Below are positions 1-7,218 of a stretch of 19,459 nucleotides of DNA, in pieces. The position numbers and the translations under genes were made by a program. The first letter of the stretch is position 1; each line of letters begins with the position of its first letter. Source of the stretch: Blastocatellia bacterium (GTDB lineage Bacteria > Acidobacteriota > Blastocatellia > Pyrinomonadales > Pyrinomonadaceae); assembly GCA_003487805.1 (NCBI GenBank), contig DNNE01000157.1:68393-87851 (forward strand), in the 5' to 3' direction. The notes under the pieces are model-generated. The model made no database searches, was not told where the DNA came from, and saw nothing but the letters and a program-made list of their open reading frames with translations.

Positions 1-76
1 CAAACTGTTAGTTTGCGATGAGTGAATGGCATTAAGGCGCGCGCAAACTAACGGTTTGCGTTACAAGAACTAAACC
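1..76. repeat. Palindromic double-hairpin repeat, copy 1 (cut by window edge)
   Basis: The left arm (1-17) and right arm (42-66) are inverted copies with one mismatch over the visible 17 bases. They are separated by a 24-base spacer that begins ATGAGTGAATGGCAT. Each arm is itself a hairpin of 8-bp stem and 3-base loop, of the form CGCAAACT-NNN-AGTTTGCG. The same arrangement, a similar spacer and the same right flank (AACTAAACC, 68-76) recur in the same orientation at 9394-9468, so this is a dispersed repeat and not a chance palindrome. The left end lies outside the window. It sits directly upstream of the first gene of the cassette. It resembles a REP/MITE-type non-autonomous element, but no transposase is in view. 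Confidence 0.85.
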
Positions 77-89
77 GCAACTGAATACG

Positions 90-620
90 ATGAAGTTTAC
101 CAGGAGCAAACTGGACGGTGCGTTCATAATCGACCTCGATCAGTTTAATGATGAGCGTGGGTTTGTCGCCTACGCGTGGTCAGCGCAGGAATTCATCAAG
201 CTGGGGCTGAGCGCTAAACTCGATGAGATCATCGTTTCTTACAGCCTTCGAAAGGGAACCCTGCGAGGCATGCACTATCAAAACGATCCGTTTGCCCAGG
301 CCAAACTGGTTCGTTGCACCCAAGGCGCAATTTACGACGTGGCCATCGACCTGAGAGTTCAATCACCCACTTATAAGAAATGGGAAGCGGTTGAATTGAC
401 AGCCCAGAACCATCGCATGTTCTATATACCGGAAGGCTGCGCTCACGGATTCCAGACTTTGGAAGACCAAACAGAAGTCTTCTACCAGATGTCGAACGTC
501 TACGCTCCGGATCATGCCAACGGAGTGAGATGGAATGATCCGGCCTTTGGCGTTGAGTGGCCAGAGGACGAACTTACCATCATTGACCGGGATCGGAACT
601 ACCCGGACTTTCGGGAGTAA
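90..620 (+). CDS. rfbC: dTDP-4-dehydrorhamnose 3,5-epimerase-like protein (RmlC/RfbC family)
   Basis: At 176 aa this is a full-length member of the RmlC cupin family, which epimerises C3 and/or C5 of 4-keto-6-deoxy nucleotide sugars in the cytosol. Visible family motifs are GTLRGMHYQ (residues 56-64, with R59 and the expected catalytic base H62), K72 in QAKLVR, the DVAIDLR strand (83-89), IPEGCAHGF (113-121), Y132/Y138 in the region of the catalytic acid tyrosine, and GVRWNDP near the end. No rmlA, rmlB or rmlD lies nearby, so a rhamnose role is not supported by context. An epimerisation step for the sugar built by the C-methyltransferase/aminotransferase module downstream is a reasonable alternative. 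The ATG at 90 lacks a clear Shine-Dalgarno sequence. The family call is secure; the substrate is not. Confidence 0.85.
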   Translation: MKFTRSKLDGAFIIDLDQFNDERGFVAYAWSAQEFIKLGLSAKLDEIIVSYSLRKGTLRGMHYQNDPFAQAKLVRCTQGAIYDVAIDLRVQSPTYKKWEAVELTAQNHRMFYIPEGCAHGFQTLEDQTEVFYQMSNVYAPDHANGVRWNDPAFGVEWPEDELTIIDRDRNYPDFRE

Positions 621-635
621 ACACCAAGGCGGCGC

Positions 636-1658
636 ATGCATAACGAGTCAATGTCAGGAAAGCGAAAGCCGATTTATGTGATCGCGGAAATGGCTTGTTC
701 GCATGAGGGCGATCCCCAACGGGGGCGCAAGATCATAGAGGCCGCGACCGATGCCCAGGCTGATGCCATTCAATTTCAGATCTGGCTGGCTAAAGACGTG
801 ATGGTTCCGCACCATCCGGACTATGACAAACTAAATCGCATTGAGCTGTCACGCGAGGCGTGGACTGAGCTGGCGCAGCACGGGCGCGCCCGCAGGCCGC
901 AAATGGAGATCATCGCCTGCGTTTACGAGCGCGGCAGTGTCGATTTCGCTGAAGACTTGAAAGTCGACGCCTACAAACTGCATTCGGCGGATCTTTCGAA
1001 CCCTTCGCTGGTGAAATATGTAGCCCAAACCGGCAAGCGAATAGATCTGAGCGTCGGCGCTTCGACCCTCACCGAAATTCAAACCGCCATCGATTGGATT
1101 CGCGGGACTTCAGACTCGAATATCTGGCTCATGTACGGTTATCAGAATTTTCCCACGCGAACCGACGACGTCCACCTCGATTACATGATGAAGCTGCGCA
1201 ATGTTTTCGAATTACCGATCGGATATCAGGATCACAGCGATGCCGAAACCGGAGCGGCTTTTTGGTTACCGGCCGCCGCCGCGGGGATGGGCGTAGAGAT
1301 CCTGGAAAAACACATCACGCATGACCGCGCTTTCAAAGGCATCGATCACGAAGCCGCTCTGAATCCAGATGAATTCGCTCGATTCGTCCGGATGGTGCGC
1401 GAAATCGAGGCGGCGCGCGGTATTGCCATTCCCAAATCCTTCTCACCTGACGAGCAGAAGTATCGCAAGTATTCAAAGAAAAGCATCGTCGCCAGCCGGC
1501 CGCTGCCCAAAGGAAGCGTCGTCAGGGAAAGCGACCTGATTTTCATGCGGGCTCCGGAACTGGGCCTGCCACCCGATCGATCAGACGTTCTGATTGGTCG
1601 TTCCACTAAGCGCGACATTTCTGCATACGAGTTAGTTGTAGAGCACGACTTAACATGA
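636..1658 (+). CDS. Divergent NeuB-family (sialic acid synthase-like) protein with C-terminal SAF domain
   Basis: This 340-aa protein has the NeuB layout: a TIM-barrel synthase domain (about 12-260) and a SAF/antifreeze-like domain (about 278-338, starting KYSKKSIVASRPLPKG). It keeps the acidic residue of the first motif (E18 in VIAEMACSHEGD), K114 and S117, both metal-binding histidines (H200 in GYQDHSD, H226 in EKHITHD) and D237 of the GIDH motif. Against the canonical synthase at 2409, three usually invariant positions differ: Q46 replaces the Lys of AVKFQ, D119 replaces the Glu of SGE, and Q198 replaces the Ser of GYSDH. NeuB enzymes condense PEP with an N-acyl hexosamine; this one may use another acceptor or have altered chemistry. 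It starts 15 bases after the RmlC-like gene, behind an AAGGCGG-like ribosome site, and overlaps the next gene by 4 bases. Confidence 0.8.
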   Translation: MHNESMSGKRKPIYVIAEMACSHEGDPQRGRKIIEAATDAQADAIQFQIWLAKDVMVPHHPDYDKLNRIELSREAWTELAQHGRARRPQMEIIACVYERGSVDFAEDLKVDAYKLHSADLSNPSLVKYVAQTGKRIDLSVGASTLTEIQTAIDWIRGTSDSNIWLMYGYQNFPTRTDDVHLDYMMKLRNVFELPIGYQDHSDAETGAAFWLPAAAAGMGVEILEKHITHDRAFKGIDHEAALNPDEFARFVRMVREIEAARGIAIPKSFSPDEQKYRKYSKKSIVASRPLPKGSVVRESDLIFMRAPELGLPPDRSDVLIGRSTKRDISAYELVVEHDLT

Positions 1659-2416
1659 GCGCCGCAATTCTAATCACCGCCCGTCTGAAATCGACCCGTC
1701 TGCCAAAGAAAGTTATCAGGCCGATCGCCGGCCGGCCGATGATTTGCCACATGATCGATCGGCTGAAGCTGGCAGAGATTCCACAGCAAATAATCCTGTG
1801 CACATCTGCTCTGCCCGAGGATGACGAGTTGACTCGAATCGCTCACGACGAATCGATTTGCTGCTTTCGTGGAGATCCTGATGACGTGCTCGCGCGTTTG
1901 ACTGGAGCGGCTCAGCAATTCGACGTCGACACAGTCTTTAGCTGCACCGCCGACAATCCATTTGTTGATGCGATACACCTGGACAAACTGCTGGAGTATC
2001 ACCTTGCGCACAGATATGACTACACGAAAACCGAAGGCTTGCCGCTCGGCGCATTCGGATATGTTTTATCGCGGCCGGCAATGCAGCGCGCGTGCGATCT
2101 CAAGGTTGAAAAAGACACGGAGATTTGGGGACCTTTATTTACCGAGAGCGGAAAATTCGCTTGCGGGATTATGCAGATAACTGACCCGGAGTTCTGTTGG
2201 CCGGACCTGAGATTGACGGTAGACACGCCGGAAGATTTTCAGTTGGTGACACAAATTTTCGACGAGCTCTATGAACCGGGTCGCGTGTTTTCTTTGAAAT
2301 CAATTCTTGAACTGTGCCGGAAAGATCCGTCACTGCCGGCCATTAATGCCGGCGTCGTGCAACAGGCCGGAAAAAAATTCACCTTGAAACCGAACGTGGA
2401 CGAAGCGCGTGCCTGA
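1655..2416 (+). CDS. spsF: SpsF/CMP-KDO synthetase-like cytidylyltransferase
   Basis: A 253-aa GT-A-fold nucleotidyltransferase. The N-terminal motif (residues 6-20, TARLKSTRLPKK) matches the NTP-binding loop of SpsF and KdsB proteins rather than the ARGGSKRIP loop of NeuA/LegF. GDPDDVLAR (73-81), SCTADNP (96-102, with a candidate metal-binding D100) and LRLTVDTPEDF (185-195) complete the SpsF pattern. Lying between two NeuB-type synthases, its likely job is to activate a nonulosonate with CTP to give the CMP-sugar donor. The family also includes proteins whose reaction has not been shown. It overlaps the upstream gene by 4 bases (ATGA) and the downstream GTG start by 8 bases, implying translational coupling. 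No separate NeuA-type gene is in the window, so it is the only candidate for the CMP-activation step. Confidence 0.8.
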   Translation: MSAAILITARLKSTRLPKKVIRPIAGRPMICHMIDRLKLAEIPQQIILCTSALPEDDELTRIAHDESICCFRGDPDDVLARLTGAAQQFDVDTVFSCTADNPFVDAIHLDKLLEYHLAHRYDYTKTEGLPLGAFGYVLSRPAMQRACDLKVEKDTEIWGPLFTESGKFACGIMQITDPEFCWPDLRLTVDTPEDFQLVTQIFDELYEPGRVFSLKSILELCRKDPSLPAINAGVVQQAGKKFTLKPNVDEARA

Positions 2417-3461
2417 ATTTATCGAAATTGCCGGGCGGCGGGTTGGGCCGGGTCATCCCGCCTTTGTAATCGCCGAGGCCGGCGTGAATCACAACGGCGA
2501 TCTCGATCTGGCCCTGAGACTGGTTGACTCCGCCGTTGCGGCCAAAGCGGACGCCGTAAAGTTTCAAACGTTCATCACCGAAGAATCAATCTCACCGCTA
2601 GCTGTTCAGGCTGCCTATCAACGCGAGAACACAGGTCGCGAGGAATCCCAGTTCGAGATGGTGAAGCGCCTGGAACTTCCCTTTGAAGCGTTCGCCAAAC
2701 TCAACGAGTATTGTCAAAGCCGCAGGATTGTTTTTTTGTCGAGCCCCTTTGACACGGAGAGCGTTGATCTACTCGATGGCCTGCAAGTCGCGGCATTCAA
2801 AATAGCCTCCGGAGAAATTACTAACCTGCCGTTTCTTGCCTACATTGCCGCGAAACGCCGACCCATTATCCTATCTACCGGCATGTCGTATCTTGGCGAA
2901 GTTGAAACGGCTATGAGCACGATTAGACAAGCAGGAAATCCGCCGGTCATTCTTTTGCATTGTGTGAGCAATTACCCGGCAGCCAGTGCCGATATTAATC
3001 TGCGTGCCATGGCCACCATGTCGCGTGCCTTCGAAGTTCCGATTGGTTATTCAGACCACAGCGACGGCCTGGAAATCTCCCTGGCCGCGGTGGCCCTGGG
3101 CGCAGCTGTAATTGAAAAGCACTTCACATTAGATCGCGCTTTGCCCGGACCAGATCACAAGGCCTCTCTCGAACCAGAGGAATTGGCTGAGCTTGTCCGC
3201 GGTATTCGCACAGTTGAAGCTGCGCTCGGCGACGGGCACAAACAACCAGCCAGGAGCGAACTTAATACCTCCGAAGTAGCTCGAAAGAGCCTGGTCGCGG
3301 CCCAGGACATTCCCAAAGGCGCCGCTTTGACGCTTGAATCAATCTCGATCAAGCGACCGGGCACCGGTCTTCCTCCGGCAATGCGTGACCAGGTGATCGG
3401 ACGGTTGGCGCGCATAGAAATCGCCGCGGGCACACCTATCACATTAGAGGTGTTGGAATGA
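2409..3461 (+). CDS. legI: N-acetylneuraminate/legionaminate synthase (NeuB/LegI)
   Basis: A canonical 350-aa NeuB-family synthase, which condenses PEP with a 2,4-diacetamido-trideoxy-hexose (LegI) or ManNAc (NeuB) to give a nine-carbon acid. All expected elements are present: VIAEAGVNHNGD (20-31, E23), AVKFQTF (K51), FKIASGEITN (K131, S134, E136), LSTGMS (155-160), HCVSNYP, GYSDHSD (S215, H217), EKHFTLDR (H238), GPDH (D249) and a C-terminal SAF domain (about 290-349). LegG, LegB, LegC and PtmE homologues in the same cluster favour the legionaminate product over sialic acid; that part is inference. It begins with GTG inside the end of the cytidylyltransferase gene (8-base overlap) and its stop overlaps the LegG start by 4 bases. 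Confidence 0.92.
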   Translation: MPEFIEIAGRRVGPGHPAFVIAEAGVNHNGDLDLALRLVDSAVAAKADAVKFQTFITEESISPLAVQAAYQRENTGREESQFEMVKRLELPFEAFAKLNEYCQSRRIVFLSSPFDTESVDLLDGLQVAAFKIASGEITNLPFLAYIAAKRRPIILSTGMSYLGEVETAMSTIRQAGNPPVILLHCVSNYPAASADINLRAMATMSRAFEVPIGYSDHSDGLEISLAAVALGAAVIEKHFTLDRALPGPDHKASLEPEELAELVRGIRTVEAALGDGHKQPARSELNTSEVARKSLVAAQDIPKGAALTLESISIKRPGTGLPPAMRDQVIGRLARIEIAAGTPITLEVLE

Positions 3462-4618
3462 GAACCATCGGTGTGATTACCACGGCTCGCTCTGATTATG
3501 GCATCTACCGGCCGTTGCTTAGCCTGATCAAAAACGACCCGGACTTGCGCCTGCACCTGATGGTCAGCGGGATGCACCTTTCTCCGCAATTTGGATCGAC
3601 AGTAACTGAAATTGAAGCTGACGGTTTTGTCGTAGACGAACGCATCGAAAGCATTCTGACTGCAGACACGCCGGAAGGCATGGCGGGGTCGATCGGATTA
3701 GGTGTGACGGGATTTGCTCTAGCCTATTCAAAGCATCGCCCTGACGTTCTGGTAGTGTTAGGGGACCGATTTGAAATGTTTGCTGCCGCACTGGCCGCAG
3801 TGCCATTCAGGATTCCCCTGGCGCATATACACGGCGGAGAGGTTACCGAAGGCGCGCTCGATGACGTGTGGCGACACTGCCTGACCAAGATGAGCCATTT
3901 GCATTTTGTCAGCACCGCAGCGTACGGCGCTCGCGTTCGTCAACTGGGCGAGGAACAATGGCGAATCCATGTTTCCGGGGCGCTCAGCCTGGACAATGTG
4001 CGAGTGGTCAAATTGGTTTCGCGGGAAGAGTTGGCGCAGCGCTTTAAGATCTCGATCCCGGAGCGGTTTGTTCTGGTGACATTTCATTCGGTGACCACGG
4101 AATATGAAAATACCGGTTGGCAGTGCGGTGAATTGTTGGCAGCGCTAAGCCAGACAGACTTTCCGGTTCTGTTCACCATGCCTAATGCCGATCCTGGAGG
4201 CAGCGTGATTCGACGAATGATTCAGGAGTATCTTCACAACCATTCAAACGCGCAGGCGGTTGAAAACCTGGGCACGGAAGGCTATTTCAGCGCGATGAGT
4301 CTGGCTTCGGCGATGGTGGGAAATTCTTCGAGTGGCATTGTGGAGGCGGCGCCGTTTAAGCTGCCGGTGGTCAACGTGGGTACCCGGCAAAAAGGACGAA
4401 TACTAAGCGCCAATATCATAAATACGACCTACCAGCGCGATGAGATCTCGAAAGCGATAACTCAAGCAACGGCGGACTCGTTTAGGGAAAACCTTGCGGA
4501 TTTGATCAGCCCCTACGGGGACGGTCACGCCGCCGAACGCATTGTCCGGGTCTTAAGAGAGACAAATCTGGATGCCAAGTTACTGTCTAAGTCTTTTCAG
4601 GACTATCTTCCAAACTAG
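3458..4618 (+). CDS. legG: NDP-N-acyl-hexosamine 2-epimerase, hydrolysing (NeuC/LegG)
   Basis: A 386-aa member of the hydrolysing UDP-GlcNAc 2-epimerase (NeuC) family, which removes the nucleotide and inverts C2 to release the free mannosamine-type sugar used by the synthase. Diagnostic segments are TTARSDYGIYRPLL (8-21), VVLGDRFEMFAAA (99-111), AHIHGGEVTEGALDD (122-136), TFHSVTTE (208-215) and NSSSGIVEAAPF (289-300), followed by VNVGTRQKGR. The non-hydrolysing WecB type would lack this HIHGGE/RSDYG combination. Position directly after the NeuB/LegI gene with a 4-base overlap is the usual arrangement in sialic and legionaminic acid clusters. Given the PtmE-like partner, a GDP-linked trideoxy sugar substrate (LegG) is more likely than UDP-GlcNAc. 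Confidence 0.92.
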   Translation: MRTIGVITTARSDYGIYRPLLSLIKNDPDLRLHLMVSGMHLSPQFGSTVTEIEADGFVVDERIESILTADTPEGMAGSIGLGVTGFALAYSKHRPDVLVVLGDRFEMFAAALAAVPFRIPLAHIHGGEVTEGALDDVWRHCLTKMSHLHFVSTAAYGARVRQLGEEQWRIHVSGALSLDNVRVVKLVSREELAQRFKISIPERFVLVTFHSVTTEYENTGWQCGELLAALSQTDFPVLFTMPNADPGGSVIRRMIQEYLHNHSNAQAVENLGTEGYFSAMSLASAMVGNSSSGIVEAAPFKLPVVNVGTRQKGRILSANIINTTYQRDEISKAITQATADSFRENLADLISPYGDGHAAERIVRVLRETNLDAKLLSKSFQDYLPN

Positions 4619-4633
4619 GAACTAATCGACTTC

Positions 4634-5287
4634 ATGCGAGACATAATAATATTGGGAGCCGGCGGCCTCGCGCGCGAAACCGCTTTTCTGATTGACGAAA
4701 TCAATCGCCATTCTGCAACCTGGACAATTCTGGGATTCGCGGACGCTGATGAACGGTCCCTGGGCGCGCAGATCGGCAAGCACAAAATCATTTGTACTGA
4801 AGATAGTTTGCTGGAAATGAAGGTAGCCGCCGCGATTGGCATAGGCGATCCTAAAACGCTCGCGAAAATCACAGCCCGATTGCAGGATCGGCCTAATGTA
4901 TCGTTTCCAAACCTGGTTCATCCGAACGTGGTGTGGGACCGCGAACGAATCGAAATGGGAGAGGGGAACATTGTCTGTGCCGGTAGTATCTTCACGACCG
5001 ATATACGAATCGGGTCATTTAATTTCTTCAACCTCAATTGCACGTATGGACACGATATCCGAATTGCGAGCCACTGCGTCTTTAATCCCGGTATTAATTT
5101 ATCGGGCGGCGTGGAGATCGGCTCGCGTTGCTTGATCGGCACCGGAGCGACTATCTTACAGTATTTGACAATAGGTGATGATGTGACAGTTGGCGCGGGT
5201 TCGGTCGTCACAAAAAGCGTCGCCTCCGGCACTACGGTCATCGGCATACCAGCGAAGCCGCTGGCACCCAAAGACGAGCGTGCCTAA
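4634..5287 (+). CDS. NeuD/PglD-type acetyltransferase (candidate LegH)
   Basis: A 217-aa two-domain acyltransferase. Residues 1 to about 95 form a Rossmann-like sugar-nucleotide-binding domain starting DIIILGAGGLARE. Residues about 96-210 are hexapeptide repeats of a left-handed beta helix, ending in the standard VVTKSVASGTTVIGIPAKP. H140 in CTYGHD occupies the place of the catalytic histidine of PglD-like N-acetyltransferases. In the legionaminate route it would acetylate the 4-amino group installed by the LegC aminotransferase, using acetyl-CoA. The alternative is NeuD-type O-acetylation of the finished nonulosonate; context leaves the LegH role otherwise unfilled. It starts 15 bases after legG, with an AGGAA at 4617-4621 upstream of the ATG. 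Confidence 0.87.
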   Translation: MRDIIILGAGGLARETAFLIDEINRHSATWTILGFADADERSLGAQIGKHKIICTEDSLLEMKVAAAIGIGDPKTLAKITARLQDRPNVSFPNLVHPNVVWDRERIEMGEGNIVCAGSIFTTDIRIGSFNFFNLNCTYGHDIRIASHCVFNPGINLSGGVEIGSRCLIGTGATILQYLTIGDDVTVGAGSVVTKSVASGTTVIGIPAKPLAPKDERA

Positions 5288-5329
5288 ACCTATCCAACGG
5301 CAAAGAGTATCTGAGTAAGTTAGATATAG

Positions 5330-6400
5330 ATGCAGAATTCCATCTCCGATTTGTTCATCCGGTCCAGCGATTCATTGTTGGCGGCCGGCGCGTGCATTGA
5401 TCGAAACGCTCGCGGCATTGCTCTGGTAGTTGACGATCAGCAACATTTGCTTGGAACAATCACCGATGGCGACTTGCGCCGGGCAATCCTCGCTAAGAAA
5501 AGCGTTGACACCCCAGTAAAGGACCTTTTGGCGACGAAGGCCGTATCGCCTTATCCCAAACCCGTTACCGCTCTAACCGGAACTGGACGCGACGAACTTT
5601 TGCATTTGATGCATGAGCGCGTTGTCCGTCAAGTCCCACTACTTGATGATGAAGGACGGGTTGTCGATGTGGTTACGCTGGACGATCTGCTTCCGGCCGG
5701 GAACTTGCGACTCGAAGCAGTCATCATGGCGGGCGGCCTGGGCACAAGGCTGCGACCACTTACGGACGACGTGCCTAAACCCATGTTGCCTATTGGCGAT
5801 CGGCCATTGCTGGAAATCATCGTTGCGGGTTTACGCGCAGCGGGAATTCGGACAGTGAACGTGGCAACTCATTACAAAGGCGAGCAGATTGCCGAGCACC
5901 TTAAAGACGGTCAACATCTGGGCGTTAACATTCGCTATGTGCAAGAAGACCAGCCGCTCGGCACCGCCGGGGCCTTGAGCCTGCTGGAAGAGTCTGAGGA
6001 GCCGCTGCTGGTCATTAACGGCGACATACTTACGCGCGTGGACTTCAAAGCGATGCTTGATTTCCATAACGAATGTGATGCGGATCTCACCGTGGCAGTT
6101 CGTCAATATGAGTTTCGCGTTCCCTATGGAGTCATCGAAACAGACGGTGTTGCTGTTACCGGCGTTTCGGAAAAGCCCGTGGTCCGACAATTCATCAACG
6201 CCGGCATATATTTGCTGAACCCCCAGATTCGTAACGTAATTCCAAACGGGAAGCATTACGACATTCCAGATTTGATTCAACAGCTTCTGAAAGAAGGCCG
6301 CTCGGTTGTCTGTTTTCCTATTCGTGAATATTGGCTCGACATCGGCGAATCTGAGCAGTACGATCGCGCCAACGCTGATATGGCGAGCGGGCACTTTTAG
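5330..6400 (+). CDS. ptmE: CBS-domain sugar nucleotidyltransferase (PtmE-like)
   Basis: This 356-aa protein joins a pair of CBS domains (about 1-122; LGTITDGDLRRAI at 41-53 and VVDVVTLDDLL at 111-121) to a GT-A nucleotidyltransferase (about 128-350). The catalytic domain shows AVIMAGGLGTRLRPLT (130-145), KPMLPIGDRPLLE (150-162), the metal-binding NGD (230-232), YGVIETDG, NAGIYLL and WLDIGES. The same two-part architecture is known in Campylobacter PtmE, which makes GDP-glucosamine for legionaminate synthesis. The CBS pair suggests control by an adenine nucleotide, which is inference. It is separated by 42 bases from the acetyltransferase and shows no strong ribosome site. A mannose-1-phosphate guanylyltransferase-like role in another sugar pathway is the main alternative. 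Confidence 0.88.
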   Translation: MQNSISDLFIRSSDSLLAAGACIDRNARGIALVVDDQQHLLGTITDGDLRRAILAKKSVDTPVKDLLATKAVSPYPKPVTALTGTGRDELLHLMHERVVRQVPLLDDEGRVVDVVTLDDLLPAGNLRLEAVIMAGGLGTRLRPLTDDVPKPMLPIGDRPLLEIIVAGLRAAGIRTVNVATHYKGEQIAEHLKDGQHLGVNIRYVQEDQPLGTAGALSLLEESEEPLLVINGDILTRVDFKAMLDFHNECDADLTVAVRQYEFRVPYGVIETDGVAVTGVSEKPVVRQFINAGIYLLNPQIRNVIPNGKHYDIPDLIQQLLKEGRSVVCFPIREYWLDIGESEQYDRANADMASGHF

Positions 6401-6417
6401 AGTTCCTACGGCCGTTC

Positions 6418-7176
6418 ATGACTCAAATGGAAATTCACAAAAAAACATACTTCTCCAACCGGGAGAAGGACGCGCGAAAGGCTTTTTATGAGCTCTTTAA
6501 GGCCTCTCCCATACCTGACGACGAGGTCTTAGGCAATCTCGGATTGTTCATTAAGAGGCAGGACCTGTCTCACCTTCTGTTCATGAATGAGCTTTATAAG
6601 AAGATTATCGACGTTCACGGGATCATTGTTGAATTCGGCGTACGTTGGGGGCAGAACCTGGCATTATTCGAGTCACTCAGGGGAGCTTATGAGCCGTTCA
6701 ATCACAATAGAAAGATCGTCGGGTTTGATACTTTCGCCGGGTTTGCTTCGACTGATCGGAAGGATGGCGGCTCGGATGTTATTAAGGAGGGGGCTTTCTC
6801 CGTAACACCACAATACGAAGACTACTTGAATCAGGTTTTAGACTATCACGAACAAGAGAGCCCGATATCTCATATCAAGAAGTTTGAATTGAGAAAGGGT
6901 GACGCGACGGTTGAGATCGACAACTACTTGAAAGAGCACCCTGAAACCATAATAGCTCTTGCATATTTTGACTTTGACGTCTACCAGCCCACGAGGAAGT
7001 GTTTGGAGTCTATTAAAGGGCATATTACTAAAGGAACCGTACTGGCTTTTGACGAACTTAACGTGCACGATTTTCCCGGAGAGACACTCGCGCTCAAGGA
7101 AGTTTTAGGATTGGACCGCTATAAAATAACTCGTTCGCCACTCTCAGCAGCCGCGTCATATTTAGTCGTAACATAA
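6418..7176 (+). CDS. TylF/macrocin O-methyltransferase-like SAM methyltransferase
   Basis: A 252-aa protein with a class I methyltransferase core: IIVEFGVRWGQNL (69-81) is the SAM-binding loop, IVGFDTFAGF (100-109) the following strand, and FDFDVY (184-189) plus FDE (211-213) give acidic residues placed like the metal-binding site of TylF/MycF enzymes. These enzymes O-methylate sugar hydroxyls. Similar proteins accompany nonulosonate loci and, from memory, are often mislabelled as crotonobetainyl-CoA:carnitine CoA-transferases; nothing here supports that name. The gene is less GC-rich than its neighbours (25/60, 27/60 and 28/60 G+C in the lines from 6781, 6961 and 6901, against 33/60 in the line from 8641), which may mean separate acquisition. 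The substrate is unknown; O-methylation of the nonulosonate or its precursor is plausible. Confidence 0.75.
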   Translation: MTQMEIHKKTYFSNREKDARKAFYELFKASPIPDDEVLGNLGLFIKRQDLSHLLFMNELYKKIIDVHGIIVEFGVRWGQNLALFESLRGAYEPFNHNRKIVGFDTFAGFASTDRKDGGSDVIKEGAFSVTPQYEDYLNQVLDYHEQESPISHIKKFELRKGDATVEIDNYLKEHPETIIALAYFDFDVYQPTRKCLESIKGHITKGTVLAFDELNVHDFPGETLALKEVLGLDRYKITRSPLSAAASYLVVT

Positions 7177-7218
7177 GCTCTATCTGCATCTATTAATCAA
7201 AGAGAGTAGCCACAAGTT

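Noticed and set aside
90..620. RmlC-like gene as evidence of a dTDP-rhamnose pathway
   Set aside because: No rmlA, rmlB or rmlD is present in the window, so only the enzyme family and not the rhamnose pathway can be claimed.
636..3461. Two adjacent NeuB-type genes as a recent tandem duplication
   Set aside because: They are separated by the cytidylyltransferase gene and differ at many conserved positions throughout, so they are old paralogues or separately acquired.
5831..6394. Minus-strand open frame of 187 codons opposite ptmE
   Set aside because: It lies wholly antisense to the nucleotidyltransferase domain, whose motifs continue across it, and the translation shows no recognisable domain. 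It is a by-product of codon bias.
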